Positions 8,019 through 15,789 are shown, counted from the stretch's first letter. The stretch is DNA of 26,148 nt from JAJXWB01 sp047605445 (GCA_047605445.1 JASGFP010000052.1:1-26148), one strand, 5' to 3'. Numbers and translations: made by a program. The notes: a model not told the origin generated them from the sequence alone.

Positions 8019-8348
8019 TCAGTCGATCCTCTCGACATAGACGCGAATGCGCCCGCCGCAGGAAAGCCCGACCCGCCACGCGGTCTCATCCGCCACGCCA
8101 TATTCCAGCGTGCGCGCCTTGCCGTCGGCGATCACGTCCTGCGCCTCGGTCACGACGTCGCCCTCCACGCAGCCGCCCGAAACGGAGCCGAGAAACCGGC
8201 CTTCGTCGTCGATGACGAGATGGCTGCCTGTCGGTCGCGGCGCCGAACCCCATGTTTCCACGACCGTGGCGATGGCGACGCCGCGCCCCGCGCGCTTCCA
8301 GCTTTCGGCTTCGGCAAGAATGTCCTGTTCGGTAGCGAGCATGTTCAT
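8019..8348 (-). CDS. Short XdhC/CoxI-domain protein
   Basis: 109 residues consisting only of the XdhC_CoxI N-terminal domain: VVETWGSAPRPTGSHLVI, then GSVSGGCVEGDV with Cys60 of the family GGCVE motif, and Cys97 in GLSCGGR. The Rossmann domain of full-length XdhC is absent and is found in the next gene, so XdhC functions look divided between two proteins. The ATG at 8348 has GGTGGAG directly upstream; the frame is open further 5' but that part runs antisense-like through the end of the VWA gene. It lies 50 bases after the VWA gene stop. The likely role is molybdenum cofactor insertion for a hydroxylase not present in the window. Confidence 0.9.
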   Translation of the reverse strand: MNMLATEQDILAEAESWKRAGRGVAIATVVETWGSAPRPTGSHLVIDDEGRFLGSVSGGCVEGDVVTEAQDVIADGKARTLEYGVADETAWRVGLSCGGRIRVYVERID

Positions 8349-8398
8349 GACTCCACCTGTCTTCTCCCTCTCCCCGCAAGCGGAAAGCAGGAACTCTC

Positions 8399-9640
8399 CT
8401 ACGCCGCCCGCAGCCACTTGCGAGGATCGGACGATTTCACAGTCTTCTCCTGCGCCAGCGCCGCGACGAGATCGGCCATCGACTGCAGATTGTGGATCGG
8501 CCGGAATTCGTCGACATGCGGCAGCATGGCGCGCACGCCCGACGCCTTGGCCTGGAATTCCGAATAACGCAGCAGCGGATTGACCCAGATGAGGCGGCGG
8601 CACGACTTATGTAGGCGCTCCATCTCCGCGCTCAACTGATCGAGATGATCGCGCTCGAGCCCGTCGGTGAAGAGGATGCAGATTGCGCCCTGTCCGAGAA
8701 CGCGCCGAGACCATTCGCGATTGAAAGCGTGCAGTGAGGCGCCGATGCGCGTGCCGCCGGACCAGTCCTTCACGCCGGCCGAACAATCGGCGAGCGCCTC
8801 GTCGACATCCTTCTGCCGCAGAGCCCGCGTGACATTGGTCAGGCGCGTGCCGAACAGGAACGTGTGCACGCGCCGGCGCTGGTCGGTGAGCTGATGCAAA
8901 AAATGCAGGAAGATGCGCGTATAGTCGCTCATCGAGCCCGATATGTCGCAGATCGCGACGATGGGCGCGTAGCGCTCGGCGTGATCGCGAAACGCGAGCT
9001 CGATCGCGCCGCCCGCGCGCAGGGACTTGCGAAAGGTTCCACGCGGATCGATGCGTCCGCCATGTGGATCGGGCTTCCAGCGCCGCAGCTTCATTTTTTC
9101 GGACGGCATCCGCAACCGCCGGATCACCGCGCGCGCAGCAGCGATCTCCGCCGCGCTCATCTGCGCAAAATCCTTGGTCTGCAGCACTTCGCTCGCCGAC
9201 ATGGTGAAGCGCGCGTCGACCTCCACCTGCTCCTTCGGCTTGTCTTGCGGGCGATGCTTGTAGAGCGCGTCCGCGACGCGCGCGGCGCCAGCGTCCGGCT
9301 TCTTCGGTTCGGACTGATCCTTCGCCTGTGGCGACATCAGCGCGATCATCTTTTCCATGAAACCGCGCTTGCGCCAGAAGATCGAAAAAGCCTGATCGAA
9401 CACGATCGTATGTTCGTGCTTCTTCACGAAAACAGCATGCAGCGTCGCGCGAAAATCCGCGCGCGTTCCGATGCCGGCGGCCTCCACCGCGTTGATCGCG
9501 TCGATCACGGCGCCCGGCCCGACCGGCAGTCCCGCGTCGCGCAGCGCGCGCGCGAAATAGAGAATGTTGTCGGCAAGCTTGCCCGACGCCGCTGGCGCGG
9601 CGGCCGCGAAGGGATTGGAGGTTCGTTCGGAAGTCTGCAC
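8399..9640 (-). CDS. VWA domain protein, CoxE-like
   Basis: 413 residues. An N-terminal CoxE/DUF58-like helical region (1-215) precedes a von Willebrand factor A domain (about 225-395) with a complete metal-ion-dependent adhesion site: DxSxS at Asp232/Ser234/Ser236 (CDISGSMS), Thr297 (GGTRIG) and Asp326 (FTDGLERD). CoxE works with the MoxR-type ATPase CoxD, and in Oligotropha CO dehydrogenase the pair is required to assemble the CuSMoO2 centre. The start is GTG at 9640 with a weak GGGA upstream. A CoxD-like ATPase gene lies immediately upstream across a 46-base hairpin-containing gap. Other MoxR/VWA pairs assemble other enzymes, so the CO dehydrogenase link depends on the XdhC and MocA neighbours. 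Confidence 0.92.
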   Translation of the reverse strand: MQTSERTSNPFAAAAPAASGKLADNILYFARALRDAGLPVGPGAVIDAINAVEAAGIGTRADFRATLHAVFVKKHEHTIVFDQAFSIFWRKRGFMEKMIALMSPQAKDQSEPKKPDAGAARVADALYKHRPQDKPKEQVEVDARFTMSASEVLQTKDFAQMSAAEIAAARAVIRRLRMPSEKMKLRRWKPDPHGGRIDPRGTFRKSLRAGGAIELAFRDHAERYAPIVAICDISGSMSDYTRIFLHFLHQLTDQRRRVHTFLFGTRLTNVTRALRQKDVDEALADCSAGVKDWSGGTRIGASLHAFNREWSRRVLGQGAICILFTDGLERDHLDQLSAEMERLHKSCRRLIWVNPLLRYSEFQAKASGVRAMLPHVDEFRPIHNLQSMADLVAALAQEKTVKSSDPRKWLRAA

Positions 9641-9659
9641 GTCAAGTCCCGCCTGCTCT

Positions 9660-9686
9660 CCCCTCCCCCACGAGGGGGGGAGGGAA
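9660..9686. repeat. C-rich/G-rich hairpin in the gap between the MoxR and VWA genes
   Basis: CCCTCCCCC (9661-9669) pairs with GGGGGAGGG (9676-9684) across a 6-base loop, filling most of the 46-base gap. It resembles a worn fragment of the C-rich palindromes at 18140 and 25912. It could act as an attenuator, an mRNA stabiliser or simply be a repeat relic; the sequence does not decide. Confidence 0.5.
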
Positions 9687-10619
9687 TTAGACCTGCGCCC
9701 TCATGTCGGCCGCCACTTCATTGACGAGTTCCTTCGCCTTGCTCTGGTCGATCCGCGCAATGTCGTCTTGATACTTCAACAGCACGCCGAGCGTATCGCT
9801 CACGAGATTCGGATCGAGCGCGACCGCGTCGAGTTCGGTGAGCGCGGACGCCCAGTCGAGCGTCTCGGCGACGCCCGGCGATTTGAACAGATCGAGCTGG
9901 CGCAGCTTCTGCACAAACAGCACCAGCGCTTCCGTCAGCTTCTGCGGCGCTTTCGGCGCACGCGCGCGCACGATCTCGATCTCGCGCTGCGCATCGGGAT
10001 AGCCGACCCAGTGATAGAGGCAGCGCCGCTTCAGCGCATCGTGGATCTCGCGCGTGCGGTTGGAGGTGATGATGACGATCGGCGGATGCTCCGCCTTGAT
10101 CGTGCCGAGTTCGGGAATGGTGATCTGGAAGTCGGACAGGATTTCCAGCAGGAACGCCTCGAAGGCTTCGTCGGTGCGATCGAGTTCGTCGATCAGCAGC
10201 ACCGGCGGCCCTTCGACAGACGGCTCCAGCGCTTTCAGCAGCGGACGTTCGATCAGGTAGCGGCGCGAGAAAATGTCCTGCTCGATTTGCGCGCGGTCGT
10301 GATCGCCGGCGGCTTCGGCCAGACGTATCGCCATCATCTGCTGCGCATAGTTCCACTCGTAGACGGCGGCGGCGGCGTCCAGCCCCTCGTAGCATTGCAG
10401 GCGGATGAGCTTGCGGCCGAGCGTCTGCGAGAGAACCTTCGCGATCTCCGTCTTGCCGACGCCGGCTTCGCCTTCGAGGAACAGGGGGCGCCCGAGCCTC
10501 AAGGACAGGAAAAGAACGGTCGCGAGCGAACGGTCGGCCACATAGTCGGCCGAGCGCAGGAGCTCCAGCGTCGCGTCGATGGATGGGGGCAGAGCTGCGG
10601 GACCGGTGTTTGCGGCCAT
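9687..10619 (-). CDS. MoxR-family AAA+ ATPase, CoxD-like
   Basis: 310 residues. AAA+ core with Walker A GEAGVGKT (50-57), Walker B LLIDELDR (141-148), sensor-1 region IVIITSNRTRE (about 181-191) and a putative Arg finger in LKRRC (196-200). The YEGLDAAAAVYEWNYAQQ and GYPDAQREIEIVRAR stretches are typical of CoxD-type MoxR ATPases, chaperones that remodel client enzymes together with VWA partners. The ATG at 10619 follows GAGGAG 11 bases upstream. The frame is open to 10946, but that part is antisense to the divergent hydrolase gene and is not protein-like. It is the first gene of a minus-strand run through CoxE, two XdhC proteins, MoCF and MocA. Confidence 0.92.
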   Translation of the reverse strand: MAANTGPAALPPSIDATLELLRSADYVADRSLATVLFLSLRLGRPLFLEGEAGVGKTEIAKVLSQTLGRKLIRLQCYEGLDAAAAVYEWNYAQQMMAIRLAEAAGDHDRAQIEQDIFSRRYLIERPLLKALEPSVEGPPVLLIDELDRTDEAFEAFLLEILSDFQITIPELGTIKAEHPPIVIITSNRTREIHDALKRRCLYHWVGYPDAQREIEIVRARAPKAPQKLTEALVLFVQKLRQLDLFKSPGVAETLDWASALTELDAVALDPNLVSDTLGVLLKYQDDIARIDQSKAKELVNEVAADMRAQV

Positions 10620-10735
10620 ACGTCGAATTCTCCTCGCGCGCCGGAGCGCAGAGCGGAATATAGCGCCTCTCGCGCCGGACGGCAGGGCGCCAAAGTACAG
10701 TTCGCCGAATGGGACCCATGCGCGCAAACGCGCTC

Positions 10736-10763
10736 TTGCAGCCCGCGATGCGCACGCTAGTCT
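10736..10763 (+). promoter_or_regulatory. Candidate sigma-70-type promoter for the hydrolase gene
   Basis: TTGCAG (10736-10741) and TAGTCT (10758-10763) are separated by 16 bases and lie 34 bases upstream of the ATG at 10798, in the divergent gap between the MoxR and hydrolase genes. The match is moderate. The -10-like element GCTAG-C/T-C/T resembles the one upstream of livH. Confidence 0.35.
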
Positions 10764-10797
10764 GCGCGCAGCCTCGAAAGACGCGCGGGAGCTGGCC

Positions 10798-11895
10798 ATG
10801 ACGGAAATGAAGATCGGCGGGGAAACCTTCAATGTAGAAGTGGAGGGGCCCGAAAGCGCGCCCGTCCTGATGATCTCCAATTCGCTGGGATCGAATCTCC
10901 ACATGTGGGACGACCAGATGCCGGCGCTGTCGAAGCATTTCCGCATCGTACGCTACGATTCGCGCGGCCACGGGCAGAGCGCCGCGCCATCGGGCCCCTA
11001 TTCTCTGGAGCAGCTCGGCAAGGATGCGCTCGCCATTCTCGACGCGCTGGGCGTGAAAAAGGCGCACTGGATGGGCCTGTCCAAGGGCGGCGCCGTCGGC
11101 CAGTGGCTGCTGCTGCACGCGCCAGACCGGATCGAGCGCGCCGTGCTCGCCAATACCGCCGCGCAATTCGGCGGCGCCGACGCCTGGAACGAACGCCTGC
11201 GCATCGTGCGCGAGCAGGGCATGGGGGGCCTCGTCCAGGCCGTCATCGATCGCTGGTTCACCAAGGATTTCCAGGCCAGGGCGCCGGAAGCCATCGCCCG
11301 GATCAGAGCGGCTTTCGAGAAGACGCCGGCGGAAGGCTATGCAGCCTGCATGGCGGCGCTGCGCGATCTCGACCTGCGCGACGCCATCCGCAATATCCGC
11401 AATCAGGTTCTGATCATCATCGGCAAGCACGATCCGGCGACGCCGCCGGAAGCGGGCAAGGCGATTGCGTCCGCCATACCGGGCGCGCGCCTGGTCGAGC
11501 TGGACGCCGCGCATCTCTCGAACATTGAGGCTGCCGACGCCTTCAACAAGGCGGTCATCGACTTCCTGACCGCGCCGGCCAAGCCTGCGCGGCCAAAGAG
11601 CTTCCCCAGCCGCAAGCAGGCAGCCAAGAAGGCGGCGAAAAAGGCCGCCAAGGCCCGCCCCTCGGCGCGCGCAGCCAAGAAGGCGGCCAAGAAATCCGTG
11701 AAGAAAGCGGCCAAAAAGGCGACCAAGCCTGTCAAAAAGGCTGCAAAGAAGGTTGCGCGCAGGCCGGCCGTCAAGGCCGCGCGGAAAGCCGGTAAGGCGG
11801 TGAAGAAAGCCGCCAGGAAACCGGTGGGCAAGGCTGCGAAGAAGCCTGCGCGCAAGGGCGTGAAGAAGACGGCGGGAAAGCGCTCGAAGAAATAG
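10798..11895 (+). CDS. Alpha/beta hydrolase (3-oxoadipate enol-lactonase-like) with a Lys/Ala-rich histone H1-like tail
   Basis: 365 residues in two parts. Residues 1-258 form a complete alpha/beta hydrolase resembling PcaD: oxyanion-loop region SNSLGSNLHMWDDQMP, RYDSRGHGQS, nucleophile Ser95 in GLSKGG, acid Asp212 in GKHDPATPP and catalytic His239 in AAHLSN. Residues 261-365 are a low-complexity tail made of AAKK-type units with, by hand count, 36 Lys and 10 Arg and no Asp or Glu. It resembles the C-terminal tails of bacterial histone H1-like proteins and some PHA-granule proteins such as PhaF. The ATG has GGGAG 7 bases upstream. No pca genes are nearby, so the lactone substrate is only inferred. 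The tail may bind DNA, RNA, polyphosphate or another anionic surface. Confidence 0.9.
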   Translation: MTEMKIGGETFNVEVEGPESAPVLMISNSLGSNLHMWDDQMPALSKHFRIVRYDSRGHGQSAAPSGPYSLEQLGKDALAILDALGVKKAHWMGLSKGGAVGQWLLLHAPDRIERAVLANTAAQFGGADAWNERLRIVREQGMGGLVQAVIDRWFTKDFQARAPEAIARIRAAFEKTPAEGYAACMAALRDLDLRDAIRNIRNQVLIIIGKHDPATPPEAGKAIASAIPGARLVELDAAHLSNIEAADAFNKAVIDFLTAPAKPARPKSFPSRKQAAKKAAKKAAKARPSARAAKKAAKKSVKKAAKKATKPVKKAAKKVARRPAVKAARKAGKAVKKAARKPVGKAAKKPARKGVKKTAGKRSKK

Positions 11896-11923
11896 GCGGG
11901 CGCGGGGGGCGGCCCGCGCCGCC

Positions 11924-13012
11924 CTACCCCCAGCGGATGATGGCGAGCGCGAGAAGCGCCAGCCACAGCGTCTCGACCATCATCAGCGCCACCGGCTTCC
12001 AGCCGACGGCGGCGAGTTTCTGGAACGACGTCTTCATGCCCAGCGCCGCAATGGCCACGACGAGGCACCAGCGCGAGGCCTCGTTGGCGGCGGCCGCGGC
12101 GACGGCGGGCAGGTAGCCGAGGCTGTTGATCGCCACCAGCGCCGCGAAACCCAACAGAAAGTAAGGGAAATTGACCTGCGCCCCGCCCTCGCCGCCTTGC
12201 GGCGAGCGGCTGACGACGAAGGCGATGCCGAATACGACCGGCAGCAGCATGGCGACGCGCAGCAGCTTCACATAGGTCGCGACATCGCCGGTGGTCGTCG
12301 AGATCGAATAGCCGGCGCCCACCACCTGCGCGACATCGTGGATCGTGGCGCCGAGGAAAACGCCTGCGTCGTTGTGGTCGAAACCGATCGCGACGGCAAT
12401 CACGGGATAGATAACCATCGCGACAGTCGACAGCAGCGTGACGGTCACGACAGTCAGAATCGTGTCGCGCTCGCTCTCCGGCGTACGCGGCAGCACCGAG
12501 GCGATGGCAAGCGCCGCCGACGCGCCGCATATCGCGACGGACCCGCCCGAAAGCACGCCGAAGGCGCGCCGCTGGCCCAGCCGGCGCGAGGCCGCGACGC
12601 CGATCGCGATCGTGGTCGCAATGCCGACGACCACGATTAGAATGGGTTCGGCGCCAAGGCCTGAAATCTGGCTCGCCGTAATGCGCGCGCCGAGCAACGC
12701 GACGCCGAACCGCAGCACCGCCTTCGACGAAAATTCGATGCCGGCGGAACAGCGCCCCTCCTCGTGCAGGAAATGAAAAGCCATGCCGATCAGCAAGGCG
12801 AACAGCATGACCGGCGCATTGTAGTGCTGCGAAAGCCAGGTCGACGCCAGCGCGATCACGCCCGCGACAAGAAAGCCTGGATAGACCCGGGAGAAAAAGG
12901 TCGCCGCGCTGGATCGGACAGCGGCGGGCCGCGCCGCAATTCCCTCCATTGCGTCGTAGGACTGAAAGAGCGCCCGCGCACGCGCGCTGTCTGTGTCGAT
13001 ATCCGAATCCAT
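11924..13012 (-). CDS. YeiH/UPF0324 family putative sulfate exporter
   Basis: 362-residue integral membrane protein with about ten hydrophobic segments starting near residue 45. Family-typical stretches are FSSKAVLRFGVALLGARIT, the glycine-rich VLSGGSVAICGASAALAIASV and FLGATIHDVAQVVGAGYS. YeiH proteins are annotated as putative sulfate exporters; the transported solute is uncertain. A soluble N-terminal stretch of about 40 residues rich in Asp and Ala precedes the first helix. The gene lies 158 bases downstream of the Tat-exported binding protein on the same strand and converges with the tailed hydrolase gene (28 bases between stops). An ATP-dependent partner is neither expected nor seen. 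Confidence 0.9.
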   Translation of the reverse strand: MDSDIDTDSARARALFQSYDAMEGIAARPAAVRSSAATFFSRVYPGFLVAGVIALASTWLSQHYNAPVMLFALLIGMAFHFLHEEGRCSAGIEFSSKAVLRFGVALLGARITASQISGLGAEPILIVVVGIATTIAIGVAASRRLGQRRAFGVLSGGSVAICGASAALAIASVLPRTPESERDTILTVVTVTLLSTVAMVIYPVIAVAIGFDHNDAGVFLGATIHDVAQVVGAGYSISTTTGDVATYVKLLRVAMLLPVVFGIAFVVSRSPQGGEGGAQVNFPYFLLGFAALVAINSLGYLPAVAAAAANEASRWCLVVAIAALGMKTSFQKLAAVGWKPVALMMVETLWLALLALAIIRWG

Positions 13013-13118
13013 GGCGGCCAGTCGAACTCAGGAATGCCTTCGCCGCCAGCCGTCCGGCCACATGGCCGGTCGGCGCGCAGCGCGGACCAATATCCACACT
13101 CCGCGTCGGGAAGCGAGA

Positions 13119-13147
13119 GCGGCGGCGTCGCTTTCGCGCGCCGCCGC
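13119..13147 (-). terminator. Possible hairpin terminator after the Tat-exported binding protein gene
   Basis: GCGGCGGCG (13119-13127) pairs with CGCCGCCGC (13139-13147) around an 11-base loop, 23 bases past the stop of the binding-protein gene. No T tract follows, and short GC-only stems arise easily in DNA of this composition. Confidence 0.35.
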
Positions 13148-13170
13148 CACGTCGTTCGACGCTGCGTTCG

Positions 13171-14382
13171 TTACGCCTTGATGTAGGGGCAGCCGCCCTT
13201 GTCGAGCGGACGCCAGGCGTCTTCGGGCTTCACCGTGCCCGTCACCTTGAACCAGTCCCAGTCGCCCTTCGATTCGGCGGGCTTCTTCGTGGTCAGGAGA
13301 TACATCGTGTGGATGTGGCGACCGTCCTCGCGGATCACGCCCTTGCCGAACAGCGGATCGTCGGTCGGGATCGCCTTCATCGCGTCGATCAGCGCCACGC
13401 CGTCGGCTCCGCTCTTGGTCTTCGCGAAAGCCTTCAGCATGTGCAGCGTCGAGGCGTACATGCCAGCATGCATGTCATTGGGCTTGGCCTTCTGCGGATG
13501 GGCCGCCTGGTAGCGCGAGGAAAAGGTGCGCGTGCCATCGTTCTGGTCCCAGTAGAAGCCCTTGCAGACCGTGACGTTCTGCACGGCGGCGAGCCCGAGC
13601 GAGGGCAGGTTGGTGACGTCGAGGATCAGCGCCGCCATCTTCTTCTTGAGGCCGAACTCGGTCGCCTGCTTCAGCGACTGGATGAGGTCGCCGCCCGCAT
13701 TGGCGAAGCCGATGACATCGGCGCCCGACGCCTGCGCCTGCAGCAGGAAGGACGAGAAATCCGCCGTGTTGAGCGGATGGCGCGCGGCGCCCAGCACCTT
13801 GCCGCCGGCGGCCGTCACCGCATTCGCGCAATTCTGCTCGAGATCCTTGCCGAAGGCGTAGTCGGCGGTGATGAAATACCAGGACTTCGCGCCCTCGCCG
13901 GTCAGCGCCTTGCCCAGCGAATTGCCAAGCACATAGGTGTCGTAGGTCCAGTGCACGAAATTCTTCGAGCACATCGGGCCGGTCAGCACGGAAGAGCCGG
14001 CGCCGGAGCCGATGACCGCCTTGTTCTTTTCCTTGGCGACCGCCACGACCGCCAGCGCGACCGCCGAGTTCGGCAGGTCCATGATCACGTCGACGCCTTC
14101 GGTGTCGTACCATTTGCGCGCGATGCCGGCGCCGATGTCGGGCTTGTTCTGGTGATCGGCGATGATCGTCTCGGCCTGCACGCCGAGCTTGGCGGCCCAG
14201 TCCTGGATCGCCATGTCCGCGGCGATCTTGGAGCCGACGCCCTGGTCGCCCGAATAGGGCCCGGACAGATCGTTCATGATGCCGATCTTCAGCGGCTTGC
14301 CCTGCGCGGCGAGGCGCGACGGCAGAACGCTGGAAGCCGCGCCGAACGCGGCGGTGCCTGCAAGAAAATGTCTACGGTCCAT
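13171..14382 (-). CDS. ABC transporter periplasmic substrate-binding protein (branched-chain amino acid / amide type), Tat-exported
   Basis: 403 residues. The N-terminus MDRRHFLAGTAAFGAASS is a twin-arginine signal, with probable cleavage after LAA at 24-26. The mature protein is a type 1 periplasmic-binding fold (Peripla_BP_6): KIGIMNDLSGPYSGDQG, then DIGAGIARKWYDTEGVDVIMD and WYFITADYAFGKDLEQN. Ligands in this family range from branched-chain amino acids to urea, amides and aromatic acids; the sequence does not decide. The ATG at 14382 has GGGAG about 9 bases upstream; an in-frame upstream start at 14457 would bury the Tat motif. It is divergent from livH, and with the Sec-exported binding protein at 20269 the permease may have two alternative ligands. 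Confidence 0.91.
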   Translation of the reverse strand: MDRRHFLAGTAAFGAASSVLPSRLAAQGKPLKIGIMNDLSGPYSGDQGVGSKIAADMAIQDWAAKLGVQAETIIADHQNKPDIGAGIARKWYDTEGVDVIMDLPNSAVALAVVAVAKEKNKAVIGSGAGSSVLTGPMCSKNFVHWTYDTYVLGNSLGKALTGEGAKSWYFITADYAFGKDLEQNCANAVTAAGGKVLGAARHPLNTADFSSFLLQAQASGADVIGFANAGGDLIQSLKQATEFGLKKKMAALILDVTNLPSLGLAAVQNVTVCKGFYWDQNDGTRTFSSRYQAAHPQKAKPNDMHAGMYASTLHMLKAFAKTKSGADGVALIDAMKAIPTDDPLFGKGVIREDGRHIHTMYLLTTKKPAESKGDWDWFKVTGTVKPEDAWRPLDKGGCPYIKA

Positions 14383-14733
14383 GTTTCGCTCCCTCGGCGA
14401 GTTATTGTTGGCTTCTGGCTCTGAGAAACGTCCAGCGCGCCCCGCCGCTCGCCGCATTGCGGCTGCGGGCGAAGGCTAACAGCGGGCCCGTCGTCGGACC
14501 AGCAGCGATGCGCTGATGAATCTTGCGTTCCTCCGCTTCGGTCTTTCGCCGAATAGGTATGAAACATAACATTTATCCGGCCGGACGCAACAGGAATCCG
14601 TGACGCTCGCGCTTGCCGCTCAAGCCCACCGGCGGGTTTGCGGCGCGGCATGGCGCTTGCTAGCTTGGCCACGGGCCGCCGCGCGGCGATTCCACCCCTG
14701 TTCGTGGCGCAAAAAAAGGGACGAAGCCGGCGC
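14383..14733. other. Divergent intergenic control region between the binding protein and livH
   Basis: 351 bases with no gene I can support. It must hold the promoters for both directions. An AT-rich island at about 14551-14577 stands out from the GC-rich surroundings and is a plausible core for the minus-strand promoter and a regulator site, but I find no clear operator palindrome in it. Confidence 0.6.
14638..14666 (+). promoter_or_regulatory. Candidate livH promoter (sigma-70-like, or overlapping sigma-54-like)
   Basis: TTGCGG (14638-14643) and TAGCTT (14661-14666) are 17 bases apart, a reasonable sigma-70 layout 68 bases before the livH ATG. The same stretch also reads CGGCAT-N5-TTGCT (14646-14661) with GG and GC ten bases apart, as in sigma-54 -24/-12 promoters. 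The two readings are mutually exclusive and neither is strong. Confidence 0.35.
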
Positions 14734-15651
14734 ATGGAAGTTTTCCTGCAGCAGCTCATCAACGGGCTGACGCTCGGTTCGATCTACGGCCTCATCGCCA
14801 TCGGCTACACGATGGTTTTCGGCATCATCGGCATGGTGAATTTCGCGCATGGCGACGTGTTCATGCTTTCGGCCTTCATCGCGCTCATCCTGTTCATCGC
14901 GCTTCAGCAGTTTCTCGGTCTCGATGCGCTCGCGCCCTCGTTCGTCATCGTGCTCTTCGTCTCGATGGCGCTCACCGGTCTATGGAACTTCGCGATCGAG
15001 CGCCTCGCCTACCGACGCCTGCGCGGATCCTTTCGGCTGGCGCCGCTGATCTCGGCGATCGGCATGTCGATCTTCCTGTCGAATTTCGTCTATGTCGCGC
15101 AGGGCCCGCGCAACAAATCAGCGCCGCCGATGTTCGGCGAGGTCATCAAGCTGACGAGCGGCGGCGCCTACGACGTCACGCTCTCCTACAAGCAGATCCT
15201 GATCGTCGTCGTCACGGCCGTGCTTCTCGTCGCCTTCTGGTTCGTCGTGCAGAAGACCTCGCTGGGTCGTGCGCAAAGGGCCTGCGAGCAGGACGCCAAA
15301 ATGGCCGCGCTGCTCGGCATCGACGTCAATCGCACGATCGCCGCCACTTTCGTCATCGGCGCGGCGCTGGCCGCCGTCGCAGGCGTTCTCTACATGCTCT
15401 ATTACGGCGTGGTGAACGCCGCCGACGGCTTCGTGCCGGGCGTGAAAGCCTTCACCGCCGCGGTGCTTGGCGGCATCGGCTCCATTCCCGGCGCGGTGCT
15501 CGGCGGGCTCTTGATAGGCCTGATCGAAACCTTCTGGTCCGCCTACTTCTCCGCCGATTACAAGGACGTCGCCGCCTTCTCCATTCTCGCCATCACGCTG
15601 ATCTTCATGCCGACCGGACTTCTGGGCCGGCCGGAAGTGGAGAAGGTGTGA
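14734..15651 (+). CDS. livH: Branched-chain amino acid ABC transporter permease LivH
   Basis: 305 residues with about eight hydrophobic segments. It starts MEVFLQQLINGLTLGSIYGL and has GYTMVFGIIGMVNFAHGDVF, the hallmark of LivH-type permeases. The cytoplasmic-loop stretch LGRAQRACEQDAKMAALLGID marks the ATPase-coupling loop, followed by AAVLGGIGSIPGAVLGGLL near the C-terminus. It pairs with LivM to form the membrane channel of the uptake system. The ATG at 14734 begins the family homology; the open frame back to 14638 adds a basic leader not seen in LivH. The Shine-Dalgarno is weak. A palindromic repeat fills most of the 138 bases before livM. Confidence 0.94.
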   Translation: MEVFLQQLINGLTLGSIYGLIAIGYTMVFGIIGMVNFAHGDVFMLSAFIALILFIALQQFLGLDALAPSFVIVLFVSMALTGLWNFAIERLAYRRLRGSFRLAPLISAIGMSIFLSNFVYVAQGPRNKSAPPMFGEVIKLTSGGAYDVTLSYKQILIVVVTAVLLVAFWFVVQKTSLGRAQRACEQDAKMAALLGIDVNRTIAATFVIGAALAAVAGVLYMLYYGVVNAADGFVPGVKAFTAAVLGGIGSIPGAVLGGLLIGLIETFWSAYFSADYKDVAAFSILAITLIFMPTGLLGRPEVEKV

Positions 15652-15675
15652 TGCACGCGCCGTGCAAATCCCGAA

Positions 15676-15774
15676 CCCTCATCCTGAGGAGCCCGCGAAG
15701 CGGGCGTCTCGAAGGATGTCCACATTCCCCATGCTTCGAGACGGCGCTTTCGGCGCATCCTCGGCATGAAGGTC
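15676..15774. repeat. Palindromic intergenic repeat between livH and livM
   Basis: Begins CCTCATCCTGAGG, then GCCCGC-GAA-GCGGGC, then CGTCTCGAAG (15705-15714), which is matched exactly by CTTCGAGACG (15734-15743), then GGCGCTTTCGGCGC and a degraded closing arm. This order is that of a repeat family that is abundant and dispersed in Rhizobiales genomes. It leaves livM 15 bases downstream. Confidence 0.8.
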
Positions 15775-15789
15775 TGGTAAGGCGCTCGG

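Noticed and set aside
9718..11514. A 598-codon minus-strand open frame spanning the ATPase and hydrolase genes
   Set aside because: It runs through two real genes on opposite strands and their promoter gap, with no domain.
11403..13097. A 564-codon minus-strand open frame containing a Phe/Ala-rich repeat section
   Set aside because: The striking repeats are the antisense reading of the hydrolase Lys/Ala tail; the YeiH gene in another frame is clearly the real one.
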